From NCBI RefSeq assembly GCF_010015585.1, contig NW_022985090.1, forward strand, positions 124,001 through 188,000: a stretch of 64,000 nt of DNA, given 5' to 3'. The stretch is from Eremomyces bilateralis CBS 781.70. Lineage: Eukaryota; Ascomycota; Dothideomycetes; Eremomycetales; Eremomycetaceae. Positions 11,142-23,207 of this stretch are shown here, piece after piece. The notes under the pieces were generated by a model that ran no database searches, was not told the origin of the DNA, and worked only from the letters and a program-made list of their open reading frames with translations. The first letter of the stretch is position 1; each line of letters starts with the position of its first letter. The position numbers and the translations under genes were made by a program.

Positions 11142-13028
11142 TCAGAACGCCCGTCCTACAGCCGGATGTCTTTCTTGATCGAAGCTCGGGCGCGGCCGTG
11201 TGTTCTCAACCGTAACCTCGACGTCAACAACTTTGCTGATCCCGCCCGCAAGCATCTTCTCGCTGTTTTTGCGGATGAGCTGCGCTGGTTCGGGATCAGT
11301 CGGGTATCGATATCCACGATCGTAATCGTTCCGGTCCGTCCGTTGATCATAGCCGTACCCGTATGTTTCCTGCCTATATGCATCGTCGTATCCATGCCTG
11401 TCCTCGCCGTCGCTGTCTCCTTCCATCCATCGCGTGGTGAGGCCTTTCGGCTGTGTACCGCTGCCGTCGACTCTTGGCCATATCGTTTCCCTACTTTCTG
11501 TTCGTGGCACATGGCCGAGCTCGACGCTACTGGCGCCCGATCGCGCCTCTCGTTCATGCAGGTTCTCCTTGCTGTTCTTCCCCGACCACAGGGCGGTGAT
11601 GCTCCTCCCTCTTGAATGGTTCTGACTTCCTTTCGATGACTGATGTTCTCGGTCGTCGACTTTGCTCAACTTCCCGGTGCAAGTAGTCGTTGTTTGGGCT
11701 GAATGGTCTGTTCGAAACCCATCCCATTTCAGGTAGCTTTTTCGCAGACTCGTCCGGTGCGGACCTTTCTGGAAGGTCTTCGGAGGTTTCGGTAGGATCG
11801 GTTGGTCACTCCCACGATTCGTACCCCGCTCCAGATCGGTATTTTTGCTTGCTGCACTGCTCTCGCGGCTATGTGACTCCTCCTTGACGGACACGATCAT
11901 ATCCCCGTGCCGATGGTCTTTGATGTCCTGGTGTATTCCGTTCCCAGCGCCACCCTGCCATCCGCCATGTTGCGATCGAGTGCGGGAGTTAGTTCCGTAT
12001 ATTTGAGCAGAGGATGGGCCGGTCCTATCGCCGAAGCTGCCAAATGTCCCTCCTCCTGATCGGGTGGATTTATTCACGTGGTACGCAATGCGTTTGAAAA
12101 GTGGCCGCAAAGTTGCGAGCGAGCCAGCAGTAATGCCGGTGCCGAGTTCAATGGTGGACCAGATGGCGAGGTTCGACGCATTCCAGAAGAAATCGTCGAC
12201 AAGGGCAATGTTTTCGATATAAGGGAAACGAGCGACAGCGGCGACGGAACCGGTCGTCCCCAGGAGGAGGATAAATCCAACTGATACCTTGGTTCTCCTA
12301 TCCATCTTCGCATTCCACAGAAGGAATACCGGCAGGATTGCCAACACCCAGTCGGTCATCAGTGTTACCCCAGCCTGCTCGTAAGCCATGGCAATCTGGA
12401 CTGTGCTGTTGACACATTTCTTCGTGACGACTCGGTCGAGATAGGAACGTGGGTTACCACACATAAATATGACAAAGAAGATGGACACGATATTGACTAT
12501 AGTGCCGAGACCGATGACGATAAAGACGAGATATCGTTGCCACTTGACGATGATGAGCCGTAGGAAGAGGATCGCGAGAGATATCTTCATAAAGATGTGC
12601 GTGAGGACGTAGAATACCTCGTTTATAATCGACCACTACTCGTGTAAGTCTTGACGTTAAACAAGGCATATCAAATGGATATCTTACCGTCAACGCCCGG
12701 CGTAATTGCGCCCCATCTCGAAGATGAGTGCCACCCCCATTCGCCGCAACGATGAACAGCGATATGCAGTTCATCGAGAATGCGACCTGATTTAAGTCAG
12801 CGCTCTCTAATACCGTATACAACCTCCGTTGATGCCATGCAAACTTACCAGCGCGATGCACATGTGAGCATCATCCCAGCCAAGTGAATGAATCATTCGG
12901 CCTCGAACCCATAATCTCAGTGACACTGTGAGGTATGTGACAAACAGCATTACTGCAGCCACGGCAATTAATGCATGACTCCTCGACTGAGTTTCTTCCT
13001 CCGAATGGTTCATCGTCGTAACGACCAT
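11142..13028 (-). CDS. Pth11-like seven-TM receptor (fungal rhodopsin-domain protein), 590 aa
   Basis: Three minus-strand exons (13028-12849, 12786-12688, 12635-11142) join in frame to 590 residues. Both introns have GTAAG donors. The first 300 residues carry about seven hydrophobic helices, including ALIAVAAVMLFVTYLTVSL, a Trp-Asp-Asp motif after helix 1 (GWDDAHM), FMKISLAILFLRL and VGFILLLGTTGSVAAVARF. The Asp-Asp motif and the AIWSTIELGTGITAGSLATLRPLF segment are hallmarks of the fungal Pth11-like/rhodopsin-domain family. No CFEM domain precedes it. The C-terminal 280 residues are a cytoplasmic, Ser/Arg/Gly-rich tail ending in a basic, tyrosine-rich section (TYGYGYDQRTD). Members are thought to act as G-protein-coupled sensors of surface or host cues. 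The ligand is unknown. The gene looks intact. Confidence 0.85.
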
Positions 13029-13280
13029 GGTGGTGCTAGGTGCCTCTCCTGATAGTTAATTGCGGTTTGAGGGTTTGTAAACAAGTATCCAGACGCTCAG
13101 AAGCAGGCATAAAACGGCGAGAGGGGAATAAAAGCATTGAATGAAGGATCGACAATTATGAGAATAATATGAATAATGATAGCCACAGCAAAAGAGGAGT
13201 GTTCGTGCTATACGTCAGGCGATTGTTGGTATCTCGTAGAAAATAGTACCATCTTCGCTTCTAGCCGGCCGTAATAGGTC
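13029..13280. other. Upstream region of the Pth11-like gene
   Basis: A short AT-rich intergenic stretch without other features. Confidence 0.4.
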
Positions 13281-14071
13281 TCAACTAGACAGATTTAATT
13301 GCGGAAGAGTATACCAAAATTCGGATTTCGTCTCTGAAGGAGTTTTCTTCACATACGATCCATCGGTGCCCTGAGAAACAGCGAATAGCCTACAATATGA
13401 CTGCACCATGAATGAGACGCACCCCAAACAGCTACGACTTACAGGAGAACACTCGACCCCAGTCAGCGAATGACGAAAGGTAATCCGGCGAACCAGCCAT
13501 GTATTGACCGAGGTACCAGGGGGCCATGGCGAATTCAATCGGATAGATCTCAATAAAGGGAATATAGACCGAGACCCCGGGGATGCCGATATTGCGCTGC
13601 ATGAACGGGTTTCTGGGGAGGATGACATACCGTATGGAATCCAGGGTAACCCTAGGGGTTGCAGAGTAGGGCCTGGGGATATGCAGCAAGACACCGCAGG
13701 GTTCTTGATGTGACTTGAAACTGCTTACCCTCCACTCACGTATTTGACACACCGAGTGGTTGAAATTAGAACGTCAGAAATCCAACTCCAGCTCCGGCAT
13801 GGATCCTTTGTCGGATGCAGCATCGCAGCCCAGGCCGGGAGATCCATGGCTCCTTGTCGTCAGAACGGTGTCTGCAAGGGCTGCTTCGTTCCGGATAATT
13901 TACTTCAAGCCTCGACCATGTGAAGCTTTGTTTCTTGGAAGTATTAACAGCAACACGAGCGAAAATGGATTGCGGAGCCCATCTCAACGGCTGGGATTCT
14001 GAGCATAGAGTGGTGGATAGAAGCTTCGTCCGCATATTCCTCATCAAAATAGACCCAAGGGAGGGGCTCAC
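13281..14071 (-). other. Possible decayed minus-strand gene, family not recognised
   Basis: Overlapping minus-strand frames look protein-like. The best piece (13432-13680) reads GIPGVSVYIPFIEIYPIEF then APWYLGQYMAGSPDYLSSF, with balanced composition and aromatic residues. A second piece lies at 13766-14071. They are in different frames with stops between, and I could not link them by a clean set of introns. This could be a decayed multi-exon gene or an intact one whose splicing I cannot see. No function is proposed. Confidence 0.25.
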
Positions 14072-15894
14072 CGCAAAATGCTATTGAGAGACCTGGGGTC
14101 AGCTAGGCTCTTGTTGGGTTGTCATCTTTAACATAAGAGGCCTGAAATTTCCGCCGGAGGTTTCCAAGAGCCTAAGTCGGCGTAATGCAAGAAATGACCC
14201 CCTTAGAGGCTCCAGCCGAGAGGCGAGAAATAGTCGGCACTTAGATCATCTCTAGCGAATGGAAATTCGAGAGCAATATAAATCCCTAGAGGTTCCAATA
14301 TTCCGCACGTTGATCCGGGGCAAACAAGCATGAATCCTTCAGGGATATCTCGTCCAAATGCAGGAGAAGCTGGACGAGGTCGTTCTTCGGGCACTTCTTT
14401 CGTTGTCTGATTGTCTTGTTGGCTGGAATTCGCCACGCGATGTTCATGATGCCTGTCGAGGTTGGACGGTTGGTATGCCCATACCAGAAGGTCAGACGGA
14501 AGACAACAACCGTTGAAAACAAAGATGGAAGCATGGTTGATGTTTTAGGACGATGGAAGGATTCGATTGGAAACGATTGGACACCAGAAATTAAATTGAT
14601 GCATTTTCCCCGTGTTTAAACTTTCTCCTAGCTTCGCTCGTGCAGGGCGACACCTCCAACTTCTTCCAACTCCTCACATTCACGGTTCATCCCTTTCCTA
14701 TACGCACTCGAAAATCAGCCCACAGCGAAGCTGAGCTGAGATCCAGTCAGGATAGATATTCCTACATTCCAAAGGATGGATGAGGACTACTTGTCATCAC
14801 TCATCAGAGACAACATTCGCAAGACTCTAGGAACCAACGAACAATTCTAGAAGACCTTATTGTACCCCGCAAGTCATTTCAAGAGACCATTCGGCAAAGC
14901 CACCTGAGCACATGCGATAGTCATTCAATAACCTCCACCCGGAACGGACTCTCAGTCCATATTGACAATGTGGATGAGGCGCGTGGCATAGATGAATCGA
15001 GAGCATCACGCGATGCAGATCATTGGCCCAGGATCCAGGTTCCTGCAGGTCGCAAGCGAAAGCACCAGTACGGAATGTTATGAGGATGTTATGGGCATCT
15101 GGCGGATCAATCTGCCTGAGACCCTCGCGCTCACAAGGATGAAGGGACCCAAGCGAGATCCCGTCCCCGATATCGACCCTCTCGCGGGTAATCTCCATCC
15201 GGAAGATCTCTAAGGTCGACGAATCTCTCGATCGTGGAATGTGGGGTTGCTTGTGATCTTGTTTCACTTGTTTCACACCCCTTCTCTTCTGTGAGTTCTG
15301 TCATAAATCCCAAATACCGGTTCCAACCTATGTTTTATCAGAATCTTGAAGACCTTCCTTGTTGAAATCTGGTGTTTGAGACCAATCGCGTGGATATTAC
15401 CTAGGGTACACGAACACCCAACCATAGGAGACAACAATGGGCAAGTGGAAATAAGAACAAGGCATTTTGCCTTTAGTTCTCCGTCCCCGCGTTGAGGCCT
15501 CAGATTGTATCCATAACGGAGGACCCATCCGAAAAAGGCGGTGGGCGTCCCAATGCTGCGCCACCAGTCCAAGTGCAGTCCAAAACAACAATTCGACTGA
15601 ATTATTTTGGTAAGGCTGGTGAGAATTTCGCACCCGGTTTCCTAATTGATACTAGTACAGAATAAAGTGCATCAAGTAAGTCGCTCGCGATCATGCGCTC
15701 CTAGCTATAACTAGATATACGTTTATAAGTACATGTTCTCGAACTGTTCGGGTGTAAGCGCTCTCCATGCAACACTTCCATAAGCATACGAAAGGGTGTT
15801 CGGCGGGAGGCTTCCGTCTACTCCTGTTAAGTGACATATATCAGCTACTCTATATTATCAGGCCTATCTTCTTTTTACTGACGTCGCTGCCGCT
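14072..15894. other. Gene-poor stretch
   Basis: A minus-strand frame at 14203-14436 (PRPASPAFGRDIPEGFMLV) could be an isolated exon, but nothing supports it. The remainder has only short frames. Confidence 0.35.
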
Positions 15895-16412
15895 TGCGCG
15901 GACCGAGTCCTTTCCAGGCATTTGAAGCCGCCTCTGCTGCAGCGTGCTTAGGGCGCTCTCTAGGCACATCTCGAGACCCAAAAGAGCATTTTGAGCATCG
16001 ACTTGGGTAAATCTTTCAGCGTAGAAGCTTCCATATTCCCAAAGTTATAATTCCATGCCATTGTTGGGGTACAGGAAGCATATACTCCGCTTGTAGCGAG
16101 AGCCATATTCCGTGCTTCGATCAGTTCTGTCGGGTCCCATTCCCGGCCTGTCTTTGCCAAAATATTGGTCATTGTATTCAAGTCACTACAGTTATGCAGA
16201 GTAGGCTGAAGCCGTCGACGCTCAATATCAGCAAAGAACTCTTCTAACGACGGAGGTTGCTAGGCAGATTGTGGAGGGGATCGGGACATAGTGACAGCCA
16301 TAGTAATAGGGACAGGTCTACTCCGGTTCAGCAGGAAGCTATAGCCATGCTGCATGTCATGGCTCCTAAGAGCATTATAGGCTTCTTCATAATACTCGTA
16401 AAGACAATCTAG
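15895..16412 (-). pseudogene. Fragment of an unknown protein gene
   Basis: On the minus strand a frame reads coherently from about 16412 to 15960 with one interruption. It starts CLYEYYEEAYNALRSHDMQHG, continues through PPSLEEFFADIERRRLQPT and DLNTMTNILAKTGREWDPT, and ends near MAWNYNFGN. Past that a different frame gives a short Arg/Lys-rich tail (KGLGPRKRQRRQ). Composition and helical pattern look like real protein, but no start and no recognised domain are present. It lies just upstream of, and divergent from, the HET-type gene. It may be the tail of a transposon protein or of a lost host gene. Confidence 0.4.
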
Positions 16413-16675
16413 AGGAAGGCGATATCCTCCATGCTAAGGTCTATGAGAGAAGGAACAGATTGAACATATTAGAAGTTGTCCCTAGACGAAGACAAAGGAA
16501 AATGCGCGCTAGGCCCAGTTCAGCGATTATTTTCCACCGTACTAACTACCTCAATCCATCCCAACTTCGAGTGCATGTGAAGCCATCTCTTCCATGAATT
16601 GGTTCGATTGCCATCGGGTTCATGGCTCAAATCATCCTCTCGTGAGGCCCATGCCTTCTTAAATCCGGTGCAACA
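16413..16675. other. Intergenic, presumed promoter of the HET-type gene
   Basis: No recognisable elements were seen. Confidence 0.3.
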
Positions 16676-19394
16676 ATGCGCCTTTTCAGCTCGACGATTA
16701 CCCCAGCTTCAGCCTGGCCGAGTTTGCCGAAGATGAGGTTCCTCGCTATGCCATACTCTCGCACACTCACACTTGGGGACATGACGGCTATGAAGTCACG
16801 TACAAAGACATCACAGATGGCACTGGAAGTGGCAAGGCTGGCTACGACAAGCTTCACTTCTGCGCAGTCCAAGCCAAGACTGACGGGCTGGGCTACTGCT
16901 GGATAGACACCTGTTGTATCGACAAGACAAATGCCGCCGAGCTTACCGAAAGTATCAACTCTATGTTTCGATGGTACCAGAATGCCATCAAATGCTATGT
17001 TTTCCTTACGGATGTCTCGGCTTCTATGAGCGAAGATGACAGAGACTCCCAGGTGCGGAATAGTCGGTGGTTCACTCGAGGCTAGACGCTACAAGAGCTC
17101 ATTGCTCCCCGATGCGTCGAATTTTTCTCGCAAAAGCGCGAGCTGCTTGGAGACAGAAAGACGCTAGAAAAGCAGATTCACCAGGTTGCTAACATTTCCA
17201 TTCACGCGCTTCGAGGGGAGCCGTTGTCTCACTTTACTATCGATGAGCGCATGTTATGGGCGGCAAACAGAATAACCAAGCGACCCGAAGACAAATTTTA
17301 CTCTCTACTTGGAATTTTCGATATTCATATGGAAGCTATTTACGGCGAGGGCGAGCATCACGCATTTCGGCGGCTCCTTAGGGAGCTCGAGAGATATTCG
17401 GAAAACCACCAGTTAAGCGAGTTGTTTCGGGATCAACTACTAGTATCCTCCGCCAGACAGCCAAAAACACCCCTAGAAAATCCGACATGGGTTGTGCCGT
17501 TTGAGCGGAACTCTCGCTTCACTGGCCGTGAGCCTGAGCTGGCTCGGCTCGAAGAAATGCTGTTCAGCAAGCATCGTACCGCGAAACTCGCGATCACTGG
17601 ACTTGGAGGTGTAGGAAAGACTCAGCTTGTTATCGAGCTGCTGTGCCGCGTCGCCGACAAGCAAAAGCACTGCTCGGTTATCTGGATTTCCGTAGTCAAC
17701 ATGGAAAGCCTACACCAATCATACTTGGACGCTACTCGGCAGCTTGGCATATCTGGATTTAAAGACAACAAGGCGGATATAAAGAGACTGGTGCAGGACC
17801 ATCTGAGCAAAGAAAGCACAGGGCGGTGGCTACTAGTGTTCGATAATGCCAACGACATCGATATGTGGATTGCCAAGGCTGGACCTGGGCTGCAGCAGCT
17901 TGGGCAGGGATCGCACCCTTTGATCGACTACCTCCCAAAGAGTAAGCAAGGAGCTGTTATATTCACGACGCGGGACAGGAAGATAGCAGTCAAGCTCGCG
18001 CAACAGGACGTCGTGGACGTTCCGGAGATGGGAGAAGACGCGGCTTCCCAATTACTAGGGAAGTGCCTGGTTAATACGGAGCTCGCCAAAAGCGGGAAAG
18101 AGACGGGTGCACTCCTTTTACAGCTCACCTACCTTCCGCTAGCCATTGTCCAGGCAGCGGCGTACATTAATGAGAATGCAATATTACTTACAGACCATCT
18201 GTCGCTCCTGGTCGAACAGGAAGAAGAGGTGATTGATCTTCTTAGCGAGGAGTTTGAAGACGACGGGAGGTATCGCGATATCATGAATCCGGTAGCCACA
18301 ACGTGGTTAATCTCGTTTGATCAAATCCGGCGGCGCGATCGGCTGGCGGCCGATTACTTGTCGTTTATGGCCTGTGTAGAGCCAAAGGACATTCCACAGT
18401 CTCTTCTTCTGCCAGGGGCGTCGCGGAAGAAGGAGGTGGATGCGATCGGAACACTTACCGCGTATTCGTTCGTCAATAGGCGGCCGGCCGACGAGTGCCT
18501 CGATCTCCATCGGCTGGTGCATTTAGCAACGCGGAACTGGTTGCGGAAAGAAGAGCTGCTTGCGCAATTAACCGAGAAAACTATTATGCGACTAGAACAA
18601 GTTTTCCCCGATGATAACCACGAGAACCGAAGCGTCTAGAGGGCTTACCTACCCCATGCGCGCTATGTGCTAGAGTCCAATCTTGTGAATAAAGATTGGA
18701 AACCCAGGTGGATCTTATGTGGAGGTACGGAATGTGTCTTTACAAAGATGGACGATGGAATGAGGCTGAAGAACCGATTAATCAAGTGTTCGATATGGAG
18801 AAAAGAGTGCTTGGCGCGGAGCATCCAGACACGCTGACCAGTCTGGCCAACCTGGCGTCGACGTACAGGAACCAAGGCCGATGGAAGGAGGCCGAAGAGC
18901 TGGAGATACAAGTGATGGAGACGAATGCGAGGGTGCTTGGCGCAGAGCATTCAGACACGCTGACCAGCATGGCCAACCTGGCGTCGACGTACAGGAATCA
19001 AGGCCGATGGAAGGAGGCCGAAGAGCTGGAGGTACAAGTGATGGAGACGAGTGCGAGGGTGCTTGGCGCAAAGCATCCCTCCACGCTGGCTAGCATGGCC
19101 AACCTGGCGTCGACGTACAGGAATCAAGGCCGATGGAAGGAGGCTGGAGAGCTGGAGGTGCAAGTGATGGAGACAAGAAAGAGGGTGCTTGGCGCAAAGC
19201 ATCCAGACACGCTGACCAGCATGAACAATCTTCCCTTCACGTGGAAAGCGCAGGGTCGAGATCCAGAGGCTATCGGTCTAATGATAGAGTGTACACGGTT
19301 TCGAGAACGGGTTCTAGGGGCTACCCATCCGCATTTCATTTCTTCCTCGAAAATCTTAGCGGATTGGGAGCTGAACGAGGCGCTCGTAAAATAG
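16676..19394 (+). pseudogene. HET - NB-ARC - TPR (STAND/NLR-type) incompatibility gene, broken
   Basis: This is a fungal NLR: an N-terminal HET domain (cell-death inducer in heterokaryon incompatibility), a nucleotide-binding NB-ARC switch and C-terminal kinesin-light-chain-type TPRs for ligand sensing. HET motifs seen are YAILSHTHTWG (with an in-frame HT duplication), YCWIDTCCIDK, TLQELIAPRCVEFFS and the EDKFYSLLGIF block. NB-ARC motifs are the P-loop GLGGVGKTQ (near 17610), Walker B WLLVFDNAND, sensor FTTRDR and YLPLAIVQAA. The long central frame 17224-18639 is uninterrupted. The gene is otherwise broken about four times: a frame change a few codons after the ATG, TAG in place of two conserved Trp codons (in HET and between NB-ARC and TPR), and a frame change just before the TPRs. 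TGG to TAG equals CpA to TpA on the other strand, the RIP-type change. It is probably not functional as one protein. Confidence 0.85.
18807..19310 (+). repeat. Four tandem 126-bp TPR units (42 aa each)
   Basis: Units begin at 18807, 18933, 19059 and 19185, each opening VLGAEHP/VLGAKHP and carrying TLTSMANLASTYRNQGRWKE. Units 1-3 are nearly identical in DNA, the fourth diverges after about 40 bp. They encode kinesin-light-chain-type TPRs of the HET gene. Such high-identity repeats are known in fungal NLRs to expand and contract and to alter specificity. Confidence 0.9.
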
Positions 19395-20849
19395 AAGAGA
19401 GCAAAGAGCACGAGGATGATAGCGCTATCGGGTAAAGTACAGTCGCTAAACCCTAAATATATAGTCAGACGATTACCACGTCTTCGTGGGGCTTCTAGAA
19501 CTTCGTAAGTCTTGACCGTATGCTATATGCATCTCAGAAGCTATGGCAGGAGGTTGTGATGTTGCTGGGCTACTAATTCGTTCACACACGCAGGGGGAAA
19601 TTATATTAGTAGGCTGGTTCCTTCACACAGGGACGTCCGCATCGCCCAAGAGCGTTAGTATGCCCAGGCTAAGATTAGAGGGTCCGGTCAGGTTGTGTTT
19701 TATAATCGATACGTTGTTATGTAATAATCCCGTGACTGTATGGGTCGCCGAAAGCGGAAGTTTGATTGGCCGCAAGTACCGATTGGCGTGCTAGAAATAT
19801 TTGGGATCGCTTCCAACACGGCGCATGCCTCAGATGAAGACTTTCTAGCATGATAATTGGATTTTGTGTCTTAGATTAATTTGTTTTATGTCTTTGCAAA
19901 AAGAAAAAACGCGGTGGGTGGCGTTATAACGTGGAAGTACTATGGCAGTGTCTATTATGCACTTCGTCCACTCCGCAGAATGCAGCCAAGCAATTGTAAT
20001 TTTTATGGTTCACAAAGCCTCCATATTTAAAGGCGGCTGGAAAATCTAGTTTATATAAATTATAAGAATTACAATATGCGTGGAGCCTCTGAGCTGTTTG
20101 AAGTCAAAGTACCTCGACTTCGTTCCAGCACGGCGTGTGTTCCATCACGTAGGGGGGAAGGTTAATTAGCACGGGTGGGAAATTCTCATTCGGCGGGAAA
20201 TTCTCAGAATCGGGTGTTACGGCACGGTAGCTGGATGCACACAACATACACGTAGCCAAAGGTATTCTAGATTAAGCTAAGGAATAGAACAAGAAGGGGA
20301 AACCTGTCGCCCGTGACGTGCTAAGTGGTTGGAACTTGGAAGGCAAAATAGTTTGATGAGCAAGCAGCAGAGTTGTATTGTTGTAAGTTGTTCTCGGTAT
20401 CTGAAAGTTGCGTTCAAGTTGCGTGTTCTTATGTCAATGCCTGGTCCCCTGGCCCTCCAGATATATGAGATTCGTGGCAAGTTTATTAATGCAGTTTGTA
20501 GCCTCGAGCTCCCTTAGATGAAACCTTGGTCTGCGACAAAACCTTTCTTGTTTACATCGACGAGGGTTGGATTTTGATTCAACCCTTGACCTAATCAGGC
20601 TTAGGCTCCCAGCCTTAGCCAACCAAGGGTTTCAACCCATAATATCGGGAGGGAAAATCTCACCAGCCACTTATCTTTATGCTTGTGACAGATACATACA
20701 GTTGGAGGAGCGGTAGGCAGAGCGTTGGCATTCATATAATCTTCTAGAACGGTCACAGTAGTGACTAGTTACTAGTTAGGTATAGCTAATATGTAATCCC
20801 GAGGATATATCGTCAACATAATATGTAGTACCTAGCTCCTAGGAAGCTA
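19395..20849. other. AT-rich intergenic region with nested inverted repeat
   Basis: No gene is supported. At 20566-20638 there is a nested inverted repeat: AACCCTTG (20581-20588) pairs with CAAGGGTT (20624-20631), with a near-palindrome around GGCTTAGGC/GCCTTAGCC inside and GGGTTG/CAACCC arms outside. A short direct repeat (GGGAAATTCTCA) occurs twice near 20175-20205. This may be a small non-autonomous element, but no flanking target duplication was recognised. Confidence 0.4.
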
Positions 20850-22719
20850 TCACACACTTATAGGTAAGACCCGCATCTTTGTCTTTGCTAAATGACTAGG
20901 CAGGGGCTCTGCGCCATTCGTTACATCCGCCTGGACTGCATTTGTGAGTTCCGGATTTCTCGTTACCCTTAGAATCGAAGAGAAATCAAACGCGTAAGAA
21001 GCACCGTTGGCGACGACCGCAACGAAGCCAGCCAAGACTCCAAGAATCGAGAAGCCAACCGCCAATCCATATGCGAGAGCTAGATTCCTAGGCTGATAGA
21101 CGTAAATGTTTTGCGGGCTGAAAATCGTGAGATTGGTTGGGGCCGTGGCATTCTCGAAATCTCTATAGGTCAAAGTCAGCATCCGTTCTTCGTTAACATA
21201 ATAGGGGTATACAGACCGATACGTGGAAGTTCCGTATAAGCTCAGAGTGAGGTTTTGAAAGAGCTCTTCCGCTGCTTCAGCCATGGTGAAATTCCTCCCT
21301 CCACCCAAGTTCGCTATCTCACTATTAAGAAACGTGGTATCGCCAGACCCGGTGGCCTTTACGGTGGCTAAAATAGATCGCATCTCGAAAGAATTGATCA
21401 AAGCCGTGTTCAGCGCCTCAGTGTTCATGTTTATCTCGAGTGAGACAGACCATGACAGAGACCCAACCACAATGCGACCGAAAGCCTCAAAAATAGACAT
21501 GTAATTCTCATTCCACGGAGAGTATATCGAGTTTTCGTTCTGGTAGTTCCAATACTGAAACGGTCGCAGATCAGTCAGATTGCGGATCTTAATCGATTGC
21601 TGTCCGTTGTTGAACTCGAAGAGGGCATCGTATGATGCATTATATAGTCCACAATCATTGATGGCAGGAGGATTCCAAGTCCCGTTGATAGTCTCATTCT
21701 TAGTGGCAATGTATAATCTAGCCATGTCTCCAGAATAAAGATCCAGATACCGTAAGGTGCTACTCGACGAGGAAAGACTCGAGTTGTGAAATTTCTCCAA
21801 ATCTGTCGTGAAGTTGGCTGATGAGGGAACCATAGAAATGTATGGCTGAGTACGAAAAGCCCATGTTTTGTTGAAAGCATCGGTGACGGAGCTGTTCGCG
21901 GGTATGCATTTAAGGGTTGGTCCATAAAATTGCAAGGCATATGATGCGTTGGGGGCAGGCGCGGGAATACTCAGCATCGCGCCGCTGTACGCAACAGTAG
22001 TGGCAATTCTTTGCATGTCGGCCGTGGTTCTATAATAAAACCCAGCACCCTGAGTTTCGAACATGGGATATGTCCAGTTGATGAGTGGTATCTTAACCAA
22101 CTGCGAGGTTGATGCCATGTCAGGGGCCGGTTCGACAGTCAAGGTAGCGGGTGTTATGATTGCAGAGAACGGAATCAGCCTAATGAGTTCAGTAATAGTG
22201 GCAATAATTGAAATGTTGCGAAATATATTATTCTTACCAGCAAAGCAAGGCTAAACACAGGACCAGCGGACCTTGGGTCCAGGCCACGAGGTCCAGCAAC
22301 TTCCAAGAATTGGAGAGCACTCCAAACCAAGAATCGATGGTGGTAACTTTTACTGCCTTCTGGCGAAGAAGACTCCAAACGTTCTGGACACATGCTGTCC
22401 CCACCGCTCCTGTCAGCACCACTTTAACCAAAAAAGCGAGTCCAGTGCCGATTCGAAGGTTCCACGTTTGAGAAATAGAGCTGCTGACGACTTTGCTGTT
22501 CAAAGATGTATAGAAGAAATGATGTCCAAGTACAAGGCCAATTCCAGCTAGCAGATAGGCCGACATAAGAGTTGGCACCCTCCAATGAATACGATGTTCA
22601 TTCTCGGTAGTCGCAATGCTCTCCTGTACGTGTGCCATCATGGGATCTTTGGCCTCATTTCCTGATTGCATGGGAGAGTAGGAAGCATTTGCAACATGCT
22701 TGGTATCTCCAGGGTCCAT
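20850..22719 (-). CDS. Fungal multi-pass N-glycosylated membrane protein (603 aa), unknown function
   Basis: Two minus-strand exons (22719-22238 and 22179-20850) are joined by a 58-nt intron (GTAAGA donor, TTAG acceptor) that completes LLCWLIPFSAIITPATLTV. The predicted product has 603 residues. Three hydrophobic helices lie in the N-part (about residues 50-70, 88-110 and 145-180) and one near the C-end (LAYGLAVGFSILGVLAGFVAVV). Between them is a large loop rich in N-glycosylation sequons (NASY, NSSV, NKTW, NFTT, NGTW, NLTI). The PATLTV motif and layout match a widespread Pezizomycotina family sometimes labelled formylmethionine-deformylase-like without enzymatic basis. The loop is probably extracellular or vacuolar. 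The gene looks intact and stands alone in an accessory region. Confidence 0.75.
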
Positions 22720-23207
22720 GAGTGAAAGGGGCAGTCGTCCGGCAGTTGTCTCTTTGGAGCTGTGCTATTCCAAACGGGCATCAAGATCTAAGAAGTATCT
22801 GACAGTCTAACATCAAGGTAACGGCAGTCTGTTCATTCGGGAGAATTGAAAACTGAAAACAGACATTAGCTTAGATTTTCTTGGCCCCCAAAGAGAGTCG
22901 CGGATCATGCTGCATACAGCACCTCAAATTATCCTACCCCTTGTTGAACTCTTTTCTCACTTGTAAATCCACCAAAGGAAGCTAATGTTGCAAGGTGCCC
23001 CTGTTGATTCCAATGCCACGATTTATTCCAATCGCTGCCCGTTACCCCTGGGCTACGCCTAATCGGGACTCCTCAGTCTTTTCCCGTGTATCCGTGCCCC
23101 ATGACCGCCCCACAACCTGTGCTCCCACACCAAACGCTCAACCCACACCAAAACCTCAATTTTACCATTATCTTCAAGTCTATACCACCAAACATGCCTC
23201 ACCAAAC
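22720..23207. other. Upstream region of the membrane-protein gene
   Basis: No gene. The stretch from 22995 is open in the frame of the following transposase remnant but looks untranslated (Pro/Thr-rich). Confidence 0.35.

Noticed and set aside
18807-19310. Regular repeats resembling a CRISPR-like array
   Set aside because: The 126-bp units are in-frame TPR codons of an NLR gene without unique spacers.
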